Shown here one piece after another: positions 18,213 to 26,148 of a stretch of 64,000 nt of DNA. Source of the stretch: Paenibacillus sp. SYP-B4298. Lineage in GTDB: Bacteria > Bacillota > Bacilli > Paenibacillales > Paenibacillaceae. A program made the translations under genes and the position numbers. The stretch lies in the NCBI RefSeq assembly GCF_027627475.1, contig NZ_CP115484.1, positions 2,588,001 to 2,652,000 on the forward strand, read 5' to 3'. The notes beneath the pieces are model-generated. The model worked only from the letters and a program-made list of their open reading frames with translations. It searched no databases and was not told the origin of the DNA. Within the stretch, counting starts at the first letter, position 1. The number at the start of each line of letters is the position of its first letter.

Positions 18213-19077
18213 CCGGCTGGCGCGGCACGATGCGCTCCCGCTCATAGCGGTATCTGCGATAGCCGGAAAAGCTCAGCACCGAAATAATAATGATGGATAA
18301 CAGCAAGGTCCATCGCCATGGCATCCCCGTCAATACCGGAGAGAAGACCGGCTCCGCCTCTGCTGGATGCTGCGACCCGAACAATCGGTCGATCGCAGCG
18401 TCCAAGATGCCAAACATCGGCTCCACTCTCGACCTGTCCGCTCTCCCGTCAGCCGCAGCCTCAAGCAGACGTCTAGCAAACACAACGCTCTGCTGCAGCG
18501 CTTCCACCTGCTCCACCTCCCGCTCCAGCAGCGCTGCCGGCCGAATGAGTCGAACATGATCCTCCAGCGGCTTAAGCGCCGCGACAGCCGCTGCAGCATG
18601 ATGCTTCTCCAGCGTCCGCCAGGCAAGGAAGATGCGGCGCACATCCTCCTTCAGCACCTCCTCGTAATTCAACCACAGCGCCTGCTCCGATTTGGCGAGC
18701 GCATCATACGCCAGCATTAACCTTGAACTGGCTTGCCATAGCTCGGCATGCGGCTTGCCGCCTAGAATAACCTGCTGTAGCCGTCTTGTGGTGGCATCCA
18801 GCTCTCTCCAGCCAGCAGCGCTGCCGATAGCGCTGCGCAGCTCAGGCACAGCCGACAGACGGGCCAGCCGCTGCGTATATTGGAAGACCAACTGCCTGTT
18901 GCCTGCAAAGGCACTCTGATACAGCTCGTCCGACAGCTCAAGTAATCGCGCCGTCTCGCGGGTATAGCCCGCAGCGCGCTTCCCATCCTCTATATCCCGT
19001 TGCTGCGCCTCTGCCTGCCATCCACACAGACTGAACAATAGCAAGCCGGCAGCAATTGCAGCACAGATTCCTCTCAT
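18199..19077 (-). CDS. ypjB: YpjB-like sporulation-associated membrane protein
   Basis: A 292-residue protein with a signal peptide (residues 1-24, LLLFSLCGWQAEA), a long helical extracytoplasmic region and a C-terminal membrane helix (WTLLLSIIIISVLSFSGY) before a basic tail. The family is annotated as sporulation protein YpjB; its biochemical role is not known to me. The call rests on topology and position between ypjA and ypjC. The only plausible ribosome site, GGGGGG about 9 bases upstream, lies inside a perfect hairpin (19079-19118). Confidence 0.8.
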   Translation of the reverse strand: MRGICAAIAAGLLLFSLCGWQAEAQQRDIEDGKRAAGYTRETARLLELSDELYQSAFAGNRQLVFQYTQRLARLSAVPELRSAIGSAAGWRELDATTRRLQQVILGGKPHAELWQASSRLMLAYDALAKSEQALWLNYEEVLKEDVRRIFLAWRTLEKHHAAAAVAALKPLEDHVRLIRPAALLEREVEQVEALQQSVVFARRLLEAAADGRADRSRVEPMFGILDAAIDRLFGSQHPAEAEPVFSPVLTGMPWRWTLLLSIIIISVLSFSGYRRYRYERERIVPRQPVNRD

Positions 19078-19078
19078 A

Positions 19079-19118
19079 CGGACATCCCCCCCATACTACC
19101 ATATGGGGGGGATGTCCG
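19079..19118 (-). promoter_or_regulatory. Perfect 16-bp-arm hairpin covering the ypjB ribosome binding site
   Basis: Arms CGGACATCCCCCCCAT (19079-19094) and ATGGGGGGGATGTCCG (19103-19118) are exact reverse complements with an 8-base loop. In the minus-strand mRNA the hairpin ends one base before the ypjB start codon and buries its purine-rich ribosome site. Neither side has a T-run, so it is not an ordinary terminator. Confidence 0.75.
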
Positions 19119-19145
19119 CTTTATAACTATTGAAGCAAATATATA

Positions 19146-19793
19146 CTACAAGCGCTGCTGACTTCCTCGTGCAGCCAGCGCCAGCAGCGCAACTGCAAAG
19201 CTAAACAGCGACAGCCCATACGTGAAGCGCTCTATCGCCGCCAGATCATCCAGCAAGGCTCGGGATAACGCCGGGAAAATACCGTAGGTGTAATCCATCG
19301 TATCGTTAAGCAGCAGCCAGAGGAGCGCGGCAAGCGCCCCTAATCTGCCAAATGCCATGAAGCGCACATAGAGCAGCGCCTCCAGCGCCATCCCCAGATG
19401 AGAGGCGACGAGCATCCAATGCTGCCACTCCAGCGGATCACCCTGCGCCGCCCCGGCAAAGATCATCGCTACTGCCCAGATGCCGTATTTGATCGAGGTG
19501 CATACAGCCAGCCCCTCCAGCACAGCGCGCAGCCCTCGGAGGAGACGTCCCGGGCGCTGCGGCGGATACAGCAGAAACAGTATCGACAGGGTGAAGAACA
19601 GGCTCGCTGTCGGGCTGTCCGGTACAAATACAAGCTGCCACAGCGGATGATGCTCATAGGTATAGGCAAGCTGATTGCCGTACCACATGTAGCCGTAGAC
19701 GGTGCCGCCGGTATTCACGAGCAGCAGCAGCCACAAGAAGGTGCGATTCATTAATACAGCGCGGTCCCAAAACCGCAGCAAAGACCATGGCAT
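19146..19793 (-). CDS. ypjA: YpjA-like membrane protein (DUF1405)
   Basis: A 215-residue integral membrane protein with about six helices (TFLWLLLLVNTGGTVYGYMWY, SLFFTLSILFLLYPP, FGRLGALAALLWLLLNDTMDY, LSLFSFAVALLALAAR). The conserved YGYMWYGNQL and NDTMDYTYGIFP segments are typical of DUF1405. Function unknown. The ATG at 19793 follows AAAGGAGAGG. It lies directly after qcrC as in B. subtilis, but a terminator separates them. Confidence 0.82.
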   Translation of the reverse strand: MPWSLLRFWDRAVLMNRTFLWLLLLVNTGGTVYGYMWYGNQLAYTYEHHPLWQLVFVPDSPTASLFFTLSILFLLYPPQRPGRLLRGLRAVLEGLAVCTSIKYGIWAVAMIFAGAAQGDPLEWQHWMLVASHLGMALEALLYVRFMAFGRLGALAALLWLLLNDTMDYTYGIFPALSRALLDDLAAIERFTYGLSLFSFAVALLALAARGSQQRL

Positions 19794-19864
19794 ACATGCC
19801 TCTCCTTTCACTTCCACAGGGCTGCATTGCACCCTTCTCCCGTTATAGCGCCTTAACCGTTTAG

Positions 19865-19899
19865 AGAAAAAAACCTGATCGCAAGGCTGCGATCAGGTT
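19865..19899 (-). terminator. Intrinsic terminator after qcrC
   Basis: AACCTGATCGCAG and TGCGATCAGGTT form a 12-bp stem with a short loop, followed by seven Ts on the minus strand, about 10 bases after the qcrC stop. It closes qcrABC. Confidence 0.9.
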
Positions 19900-19909
19900 C
19901 TAGGCAACA

Positions 19910-20782
19910 TTATTGTGCGGCTTCCTTCTTCTGCTTGGAGAGCCAGGTTGCAACCTGATCGATCTCGTCAGCAGACAGTCTATCCTTGAAGGAAGGCATA
20001 TTATTATTGCCGTTCGTAATGACGTTCAACAGTTCATCCTTGCTATACTGATCGCCGATACCACGCAGCGCAGGCACACCATTGCCGCCGTTCATATCAG
20101 ACGCGTGACAGCTCAGACAGTTCTGCTTCACGATTCCGTAGGCCGGATCATCCTCAGCGACGATAGCTACCGGAGCTGCACGCTTGACCGGATTCGGAGC
20201 AGGCTGCCCCTTCTCCCAAGCCTCGCGAGCCTTCTCCTCACGCACGATATGCTCTGGCTTCGTGTTGGTCGCTTCGAGCTGATGCTGGTAATGATCCCAT
20301 GAAACCTTGGTCAAGTAAATAATGGAGATGAGTGACAATAGCATCAGGGCCGATGCGATCGGACGGCGGTAGAAGCGGCGTTCCTTGCCTGTATCGAGGA
20401 AAGGAGCGAGCAGCAACGCGCCGAAGGCAACACCCGGTACCCCCATGACCCCCAGCACCACATAATCACCAGACACATACGGATATTTAAGCAACTGATA
20501 CATAAACAGGAAGTACCAGTCTGGCATCGGAATGAACGATGCATTCATCGGGTCCGCCGGATAACCAAGCGGCGCAGGGTGGGCAATTGTCAGAACGAGA
20601 AATCCGACCAGCACAACCGCACCAACCATCCATTCTTTCAGCAGGAAGTAAGGAATGAACGCCTCGGACTTCCCGGGAAATGCAGTGAAATCAGGTGGTA
20701 TGTTCGCCATTCTGCCATCCTTGCGGATACGCGAATCGCCGACAAATACGACCTTTTCTTTAGAATTATGGCCATGCGCCAT
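19910..20782 (-). CDS. qcrC: Menaquinol:cytochrome c reductase cytochrome b/c subunit
   Basis: A 290-residue subunit with two parts. The first 140 residues are membrane helices equivalent to subunit IV of b6f complexes, with the quinol-site motif PMPDWYFLFMYQLLKYP (the PDWYF-like PEWY). The C-terminus is a cytochrome c domain with CLSCH haem attachment and the axial Met in NNNMPSF. Part of the Bacillus-type b6c complex in the cytoplasmic membrane, passing electrons from menaquinol to cytochrome c. Third gene of qcrABC. Confidence 0.96.
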   Translation of the reverse strand: MAHGHNSKEKVVFVGDSRIRKDGRMANIPPDFTAFPGKSEAFIPYFLLKEWMVGAVVLVGFLVLTIAHPAPLGYPADPMNASFIPMPDWYFLFMYQLLKYPYVSGDYVVLGVMGVPGVAFGALLLAPFLDTGKERRFYRRPIASALMLLSLISIIYLTKVSWDHYQHQLEATNTKPEHIVREEKAREAWEKGQPAPNPVKRAAPVAIVAEDDPAYGIVKQNCLSCHASDMNGGNGVPALRGIGDQYSKDELLNVITNGNNNMPSFKDRLSADEIDQVATWLSKQKKEAAQ

Positions 20783-20800
20783 GAAGAACCCTCCCTTCGC

Positions 20801-21472
20801 TTATAGTGGTCCGGAAATCCCTTGCTTCCGAATCATGAAGAAGTGCGCAGCAAGCAGTGCGAGCAATGCTCCCGGCAAGAAGAAGACGTGAATTGCAAAG
20901 AAGCGTGTTAGCGTTTGCGCGCCGACAATCTCCCCGCCGTTCAGCAGCTCCTTAATGTATGGTCCCAGGTAAGGCACTGATTCAGCGATTTGCAGGGTAA
21001 CCTTCGTGGCGAAGTATGCCTTGTTGTCCCAAGGCAACAAATAGCCGGTCAGACCAAGTCCAAGCATGATGAAGAAAATCAACATCCCTACAACCCAGTT
21101 CATCTCGCGCGGCGCCTTGTAGGAGCCAGTGAAGAATACGCGCAGGGTATGTAAAAACATCATTACAATGACAAGGCTTGCGCCCCAGTGGTGCATCGCG
21201 CGAACAATACCGCCGAATGCAACCTTGTGCTGCAGATAGTCAACGCTCGCGTAAGCGTTAATAATATCCGGCACGTAATACATCGTCAGGAACATTCCTG
21301 ACAAGATCTGAATGACTGTGATAAAAAACGTCAGACCGCCGAAACAGTATACGAATGCAGAGAAATGGTGAGCGGGGTTGACATGCTCAGGAACCTCATG
21401 ATCCGCTACGTCCCTCCACATTGGCGTAATATCAAGACGTTCGTCAATCCAATTGTATACACCCTTAAACAT
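20801..21472 (-). CDS. qcrB: Menaquinol:cytochrome c reductase cytochrome b6 subunit
   Basis: A 223-residue membrane protein with four helices carrying the haem-ligand histidines (AMHHWGASLVIVMMFLHTLRVFF and FFAIHVFFLPGALLALLAAHFFMIRKQGISGP). Cys43 in FVYCFGG is at the position that binds the extra covalent haem in Bacillus-type cytochrome b6. Forms the quinol-oxidising core with QcrA and QcrC. It starts 17 bases after qcrA. Confidence 0.96.
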   Translation of the reverse strand: MFKGVYNWIDERLDITPMWRDVADHEVPEHVNPAHHFSAFVYCFGGLTFFITVIQILSGMFLTMYYVPDIINAYASVDYLQHKVAFGGIVRAMHHWGASLVIVMMFLHTLRVFFTGSYKAPREMNWVVGMLIFFIMLGLGLTGYLLPWDNKAYFATKVTLQIAESVPYLGPYIKELLNGGEIVGAQTLTRFFAIHVFFLPGALLALLAAHFFMIRKQGISGPL

Positions 21473-21489
21473 CTGAATGTACGCCCTCC

Positions 21490-22020
21490 TTATACTTTAG
21501 TGTTCGGTTTAACCGGTCCAAGATAGATGAAGCCATCCTCAATCTTCAAGTCGTACTCGTCCAGTGGAGACGGTGCAACCTTCAGATTCTTGCCTTCTTT
21601 GGTGTACTTCGCTTCATGGCATGGACAAAAATACTGATTGTCGTTCTGCGAGTTCCAGTTAATTGTACATCCCAAGTGCTTGCATACCGGCGAGAGGGCA
21701 AAAACATTACCTTGACTATCCTTCGCGATCCAGGCAGCCATCTCAGGATCGCTCTCATACCAGCCATCCACCTGATGCACCTGGAACTTGAATTCCTGCG
21801 GCTCATTCGTAATCTTGCTTTCTTCCACAACCTTGACGAATGTGCCTTCTGTTTTCTTTGTTAGGATTGGATCAACCGCAAAGCGTACCATCGGCAGAAC
21901 TGGACCTGCAGCCAGGAAAGCCGTTGTTCCTCCAAGCGTATAAGCCAAAAACTGGCGGCGTGACATTTCCTTACGCTTGACGGGTTGATGTGCGGAATCA
22001 TGGTGTTCATGGTTACTCAT
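21490..22020 (-). CDS. qcrA: Menaquinol:cytochrome c reductase Rieske iron-sulfur subunit
   Basis: A 176-residue Rieske protein. The N-terminus carries a twin-arginine-like sequence KEMSRRQFLAYTLGG and one membrane anchor. The 2Fe-2S cluster ligands lie in CKHLGC and CPCHEAKY, each giving one Cys and one His. Start chosen as ATG at 22020 (MSNHEHHDS), 11 bases after GGGGGG. First gene of qcrABC with a strong promoter about 80 bases upstream. Confidence 0.95.
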   Translation of the reverse strand: MSNHEHHDSAHQPVKRKEMSRRQFLAYTLGGTTAFLAAGPVLPMVRFAVDPILTKKTEGTFVKVVEESKITNEPQEFKFQVHQVDGWYESDPEMAAWIAKDSQGNVFALSPVCKHLGCTINWNSQNDNQYFCPCHEAKYTKEGKNLKVAPSPLDEYDLKIEDGFIYLGPVKPNTKV

Positions 22021-22055
22021 ATTCTGTTCTACCCCCCTTACCAACCGTATCTTGC

Positions 22056-22075
22056 GTTTTGTCGCACGACAAAAC
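22056..22075. promoter_or_regulatory. 20-bp perfect palindrome in the qcrABC leader
   Basis: GTTTTGTCG-CA-CGACAAAAC is an exact inverted repeat. It lies about 25 bases downstream of the qcr -10 box and 36 bases before the qcrA start, the place of a repressor operator or an mRNA stem. It matches no operator consensus I know (not Rex, CcpA or LexA). Confidence 0.55.
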
Positions 22076-22099
22076 ACACGACGAACTAGGACATTACTT

Positions 22100-22128
22100 A
22101 TAATAGCCTAGGTGTCCAAGACCGTCAA
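22100..22128 (-). promoter_or_regulatory. SigA-type promoter of qcrABC
   Basis: Minus strand TTGACG (22128-22123), a 17-base spacer and TATTAT (22105-22100). Nearly ideal vegetative promoter. Upstream sequence CAATTGTGACAAAAT (22189-22203) could bind a redox regulator but is only a half-site. Confidence 0.8.
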
Positions 22129-22237
22129 GAATATGCCACATTTTTTAGGTTCATGATTTTGGTTTCGCGTCAAAATTTGTTGGGATTTTGTCACAATTGA
22201 CCTTGTATGGTACTATCATTCCAAAGCAGGCTGTTTT

Positions 22238-22684
22238 TTATTCTGTCGCAACGGCCTCGGTCTCGTTTTTTTGCTGCTGGCGCTGCCACATGGCGGCTAC
22301 GGCCTGCTGAACTTCAGACGCCTGAGGATATGCCCCATCTGCGGCAGGTGCAATGAACAAGTCAGCCGAAACTCCTGCCAGACCAAGCATAGGCTTGGCT
22401 GTCGCCACAATAATATAACGAAAGCCCGTCATACGCAGACGTCTGCACAGCTCGTCCAGTCGCATATGATCCGACGGGTCATAGAAATGATAAGCAGGAT
22501 ATGTCACCAGCCTGCCCTTGAATGGAACCTCCACCAAGGCCATCACATCCCGCAAATTCTCCAGCGCGCTTGTCGCCTCATATGGCGTCTCCGTCCCGTC
22601 CAGCCCGGTCACCGGAAGCAGGCACGTATCCAGATATGGCTTCAGTTCCTCCCAGCGCTCCGCTTCAATGTCGCTAAACTTCAT
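22238..22684 (-). CDS. ypiF: YpiF-like protein (DUF2487)
   Basis: A 148-residue soluble protein without cysteine clusters or membrane segments. It begins MKFSDIEAERWEELKPYLDTCLLPVTGLDG, has a central ALENLRDVMALVEVPFKGRLVTYPAYH and ends in a Gln/Glu-rich tail. Size and place just before qcrA match YpiF of B. subtilis, whose function is unknown. GGAGGGGC precedes the ATG. Confidence 0.75.
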   Translation of the reverse strand: MKFSDIEAERWEELKPYLDTCLLPVTGLDGTETPYEATSALENLRDVMALVEVPFKGRLVTYPAYHFYDPSDHMRLDELCRRLRMTGFRYIIVATAKPMLGLAGVSADLFIAPAADGAYPQASEVQQAVAAMWQRQQQKNETEAVATE

Positions 22685-22917
22685 GCTGCCCCTCCCGCAA
22701 TCGTATTTCTACATATATATAATTATGTTACATGATAACAAGACGCCAAACAAGTCAGGCGGCAACTGTACCACCTGCTTCGCAGGTGTAATAGAAGAAA
22801 AAAGATGACCCCAATTGCATGTGCACGGGGCCCTGGAAGGGGAACTTGCCTAAGTTGTCTTATTATTGGCGCTTTCGGCCGATCCAAAGCAAGCCTGCCT
22901 GTAGCTGCAATTGCAGC

Positions 22918-23103
22918 TTAGGAAGCCTGTATCGATTTCAATTCATTGGTCAGCTCCTTGAATGTCATCTCATCCCCGTCTGCCAATGCAGTGTCAATCG
23001 CTTTATATAGACGTTCTTTCCGAAATTTCAGAACCGCGTCATCCAGCAGCATCTCCGCAGCCAAGCCCAACATCGTCTCATACGTCATTTTCATTTTATC
23101 CAT
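22918..23103 (-). CDS. Small IDEAL-domain protein
   Basis: A 61-residue protein: after MDKMKMTYETMLGLAAEMLLDDAVLKFRKERL it has the IDEAL-type core YKAIDTALADGDEMTFKELTNEL. In B. subtilis this domain is the C-terminal part of the larger YpiB (which also has a UPF0302 domain); here only the short domain is present. Strong GGAGGT ribosome site 8 bases before the ATG at 23103. A 16-base palindrome AGCTGCAATTGCAGCT follows the stop. Position beside ypiF supports a YpiB relationship. Confidence 0.75.
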   Translation of the reverse strand: MDKMKMTYETMLGLAAEMLLDDAVLKFRKERLYKAIDTALADGDEMTFKELTNELKSIQAS

Positions 23104-23250
23104 AGGATGCACCTCCAACCAATCGTTCAAGAGATCCTATCGTCCAATTCTGTGTGCGCCATGCTGATCCCCAGCCCTCTCTCTCCGCAGCAGGCTTATC
23201 AGCCGGAGAAGATTCGGCAGGAGAGGAGTCTCTTGTCATCTGCTTCAACT

Positions 23251-23413
23251 AGGTCGTGTCTGAAAACCCGTTCAAGGGCATCTCTCCCCGCCTTTTCGCC
23301 CCATGCTGCGTTGCTTTTTCTTGACGTACCCCCGGTACGCCTGCGAAAAAGCGCCTTGCCTGGAACGAAAATTCGGCCAGATCTGTTCCGTTCAGAGTGT
23401 TCAGACACGCCCT
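23251..23413 (+). repeat. Palindromic MITE-like element, copy A (163 bp)
   Basis: The ends are inverted repeats: AGGTCGTGTCTGAAAAC at the left and GTGTTCAGACACGCCCT at the right. The centre is an imperfect long hairpin around CGTACC/GGTACG and GCTTTTTC/GAAAAAGC. A second copy of the same length (29630-29793) runs in the opposite orientation and a half copy lies at 51422-51474. No coding sequence inside. Confidence 0.75.
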
Positions 23414-23498
23414 AAACCTGCTCCTACTAATAAGCATATTCACTCGGTGCCGGATGCTCGCGTGCTATGGCCCCGGCTACATTGGAATATGCTACAGC

Positions 23499-24728
23499 CT
23501 ACTCCAGCTCGATGCGGTCATGAACCGCTACATAGACACCAGCAACCACCGCCCGGCCGATACGGGTCATACGAATGACCATTCCCTCTCCCTGCTTCTC
23601 GCCTATCTGCAGCAAGCCTTGATGCATCATCATACGAAGAATTCGCTCATCAAATATAGCTGAAGGGTTGTCGTAATAATACGGCTTAATCAGCGGCTCC
23701 AGCGCAGTGCGCAACGATGCAACAGTAACCCATTGATCCGCCAGCCGATCAACCCACCCGGCGAGCGAGAGCAGATTCGGCACCGCTCCCTTGTACAACC
23801 GTAGCCAGAACCGGTAGATTCTCGTGGGCTCCTCCAGTATCCGCTCCTCGGCCCAGCGCTGACCTTTGGCCGTCAATACCAGCTTCTCGCCTTGCTCCGC
23901 CAACAGCTCATTGTAATAAGCATAGTCATAGAGCAGCGAGAGACGATTCGGATAGTCCTTGATGCGTCTGCCATAACCGAAGCGCCACGCTCCCCTTGCA
24001 GGCAGCTCCTCGCGAATATGCAGGCTGTCCAGCAGTTGCTGCACATTGCGCTTGTACATCGAGCCCTCTGCATTCAGCGGCGGTTCCTGTCTAGCCGTGT
24101 AATGCAATAGCGCCAGCAGATCCTCTGCAAGCAGCCCCTGCTCATCGCGGAAGCCCTCCGGCTCTCCGGTGTAGCGAAGCGAGCTGCGCAGTTGGCGAGC
24201 CAGTTCATCTCCAAATCTCGTCTTCAGATCATCAGGAATATGAAACAGGTAGCGACTCGGACCCGAGAAGCCGTTGAACAGCCAGCCGGTCTGCTTGAAC
24301 CGGCTGATGATCTCCCGCGGTGTCTGCGGTTGCTGCTTCTGCTCCTCCGCTCTGGCCTTCCTGGTACGTTTCCCTGAGGCGGAGGTGACGGAGCCTTCAC
24401 GCTTAACAGATGCTGCAGGCTGGGACGACGCAGAGGAAACTGCGCCGCGCTGAGCCTCCAGATCGAAGCGGCTTAGCTGGACCCGGGCGATCAATTCTTC
24501 CAGACTGAATGCATTTTGCGAATCGAAGAGCAAGGAATTTAAAAATCGCTTCTCCTCCCAGCTCATGGAGCTGACCACATTTTTAAATCCTTCTTTATTG
24601 CTAATCGCCCGGAGTATGGACTGAATCAGATCATTTTTGGAATGGCTGTTGCAGTCGCAATGGTATACATCTGCGATGCGGCTCAATTGCCCGATATCTG
24701 CATAACCAAGCATCTCTGCAAGATTCAT
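23499..24728 (-). CDS. Protein of unknown function, 409 aa
   Basis: I do not recognise the family with certainty. Residues 1-45 look like a small helical DNA- or RNA-binding module (LAEMLGYADIGQLSRIADVYHC, then KNDLIQSILRAI). A basic Ser/Ala/Lys-rich linker lies near 95-140. Residues 140-409 are mixed helical with winged-helix-like segments (FRDEQGLLAEDLLALLHYTARQ; LVLTAKGQRWAEERI). It somewhat recalls helicase-associated winged domains but has no Walker motifs. Clear GGAGGGG before the ATG. Absent from the equivalent B. subtilis position. Confidence 0.7.
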   Translation of the reverse strand: MNLAEMLGYADIGQLSRIADVYHCDCNSHSKNDLIQSILRAISNKEGFKNVVSSMSWEEKRFLNSLLFDSQNAFSLEELIARVQLSRFDLEAQRGAVSSASSQPAASVKREGSVTSASGKRTRKARAEEQKQQPQTPREIISRFKQTGWLFNGFSGPSRYLFHIPDDLKTRFGDELARQLRSSLRYTGEPEGFRDEQGLLAEDLLALLHYTARQEPPLNAEGSMYKRNVQQLLDSLHIREELPARGAWRFGYGRRIKDYPNRLSLLYDYAYYNELLAEQGEKLVLTAKGQRWAEERILEEPTRIYRFWLRLYKGAVPNLLSLAGWVDRLADQWVTVASLRTALEPLIKPYYYDNPSAIFDERILRMMMHQGLLQIGEKQGEGMVIRMTRIGRAVVAGVYVAVHDRIELE

Positions 24729-24805
24729 AATCTCCCCTCCGGTTCATATGCGGTGTACTAACCATTATGGGAAGATTATGGGAAAATAAACGTATGGACG
24801 AAGGT

Positions 24806-25393
24806 TTATTTCAGGTGAGCCATACAATTATGCAACAAAGAGTGCCATCTGTTCTCACGGTATTCTGCAACGGAATAGGATAGATTGCCAATATAGCTGC
24901 GGTCAAGCCCGCTGCACTGCGCATGAAGCATCTGGGTCAGGAAGCTGCCATGTGTAACGACGAGCAACCGCCGTGGCTCTTCTCTGCTCAGCCAATCGTT
25001 AATGAATGCGAATCCACGCTCCTTGACAGACTCATCGCTCTCTTGTCCTGTATAGGTCTGGCGCCATTGTGCTCCCCATCTCTCCAGCCGTTCCTCCTCT
25101 GTAGTGCCCTCGATCTCGCCAAAGCTCCGTTCCTTGAGCCGCTCATCCGGGGGCAGCAACGGAATAGCGAGCGTATCCGCTACGATCCGCGCTGTATCCA
25201 TTGCCCGCGACAGCGGACTAGCAATGACAGCCTCCCATTGCCACGGCTCCTGCGCAAGCCTTCTGGCCAGCGACCTTGCTTGCAATATCCCTTCCTCATT
25301 CAGCGGGATATTGGTCTGACCCTGGATTTTGCCAAGAGCGTTCCAGTCGGTCCTGCCGTGTCTCACCCAACCTAATCTCCTTGTATCCTGCAT
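24806..25393 (-). CDS. Histidine phosphatase family protein
   Basis: A 195-residue phosphoglycerate-mutase-like enzyme. The phosphohistidine motif RHGRTDWN starts at residue 11, LSRAMDTARIVADTL gives the second Arg, the acid/base region is ERSFGEIEGTTEEE, and the second His is in VVTHGSFLTQML. The substrate (small phosphoester or phosphoprotein) cannot be told. CAGGAGG precedes the ATG. Monocistronic by spacing. Confidence 0.88.
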   Translation of the reverse strand: MQDTRRLGWVRHGRTDWNALGKIQGQTNIPLNEEGILQARSLARRLAQEPWQWEAVIASPLSRAMDTARIVADTLAIPLLPPDERLKERSFGEIEGTTEEERLERWGAQWRQTYTGQESDESVKERGFAFINDWLSREEPRRLLVVTHGSFLTQMLHAQCSGLDRSYIGNLSYSVAEYRENRWHSLLHNCMAHLK

Positions 25394-25506
25394 GATTCAT
25401 CCTCCTGTCTGATGTTGTTTATCACAACAATATAAGCCAAAACAAGTTGTACATCAAGTCATATCGATTTAGACGGAATTACCTCGATAGATAATCATTT
25501 CCATAT

Positions 25507-25542
25507 AAAACAAACGTCTCCAGCACCATACGCTGGAGACGT
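25507..25542 (-). terminator. Intrinsic terminator after the sigma/anti-sigma pair
   Basis: ACGTCTCCAGC pairs exactly with GCTGGAGACGT across 7 bases and is followed by TTGTTTT on the minus strand, just after the anti-sigma stop. Confidence 0.85.
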
Positions 25543-25545
25543 GAG

Positions 25546-26148
25546 CTATGTTCGAGTTCGAGACAGCCAATTCAGTATAAGCAGCGTTACAATGATCCCT
25601 AATATCGACAGTGCGACCCAATATTGCGGTACAGTTGGCACGACATTCAACACAAAAGGATCACTGATGCTTGCAACAGGAATTTCGTTGTAAAAATCGG
25701 TGCTGATCAGCGAAATACCTTCATTGGCATTCACCGTATCGAGCAGACCGGTAATATTGGATACTGTTGCTTGCGGGTCCGTGCGCTCTCCAAATAGAAA
25801 ATATACGAATCCGCAGACGAACATCGCCATACAGCATGCGATCACAGCAGCTACATTCCGCTTGAACACCTTGCTGAGCTGATAACGGCGCTCGTTAATC
25901 GGCTGCATCCAGGCTTGCTCCATATAGATCCGTTCCATAACTCCGCGAGTAATGTCATCCATCGGTTCCATCCCGGCTGGACTTTCCGCAGCACTGCGAA
26001 TCATGGCTTCACTTTCTTCCCAGATGCGAAACTCCTCCATGCAGCTCTCGCATTGCTGAAGATGCCGATCAATCGCCATTCGTTCAGGGTCATTCTCTGG
26101 GAGATCCCAGTAGACCCCGAGCGCCTCTTGAACCTCATGGCATTTCAT
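25546..26148 (-). CDS. Zinc-finger anti-sigma factor, membrane-anchored
   Basis: A 200-residue protein with an N-terminal anti-sigma zinc-binding domain: Cys3, then HLQQCESC giving His29, Cys33 and Cys36 (the HX3CX2C pattern). A membrane helix lies near 95-115 (VIACCMAMFVCGFVYFLFG) and a second at the C-terminus (YWVALSILGIIVTLLILNWL). The part between should be outside and may sense the signal. Its start overlaps the sigma gene stop by 4 bases, the usual cognate arrangement. Confidence 0.88.
   Translation of the reverse strand: MKCHEVQEALGVYWDLPENDPERMAIDRHLQQCESCMEEFRIWEESEAMIRSAAESPAGMEPMDDITRGVMERIYMEQAWMQPINERRYQLSKVFKRNVAAVIACCMAMFVCGFVYFLFGERTDPQATVSNITGLLDTVNANEGISLISTDFYNEIPVASISDPFVLNVVPTVPQYWVALSILGIIVTLLILNWLSRTRT

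Noticed and set aside
19079-19118. Terminator of ypjA
   Set aside because: The hairpin is perfect but no T-run follows on either strand, and it abuts the ypjB start codon. A translational role fits better.
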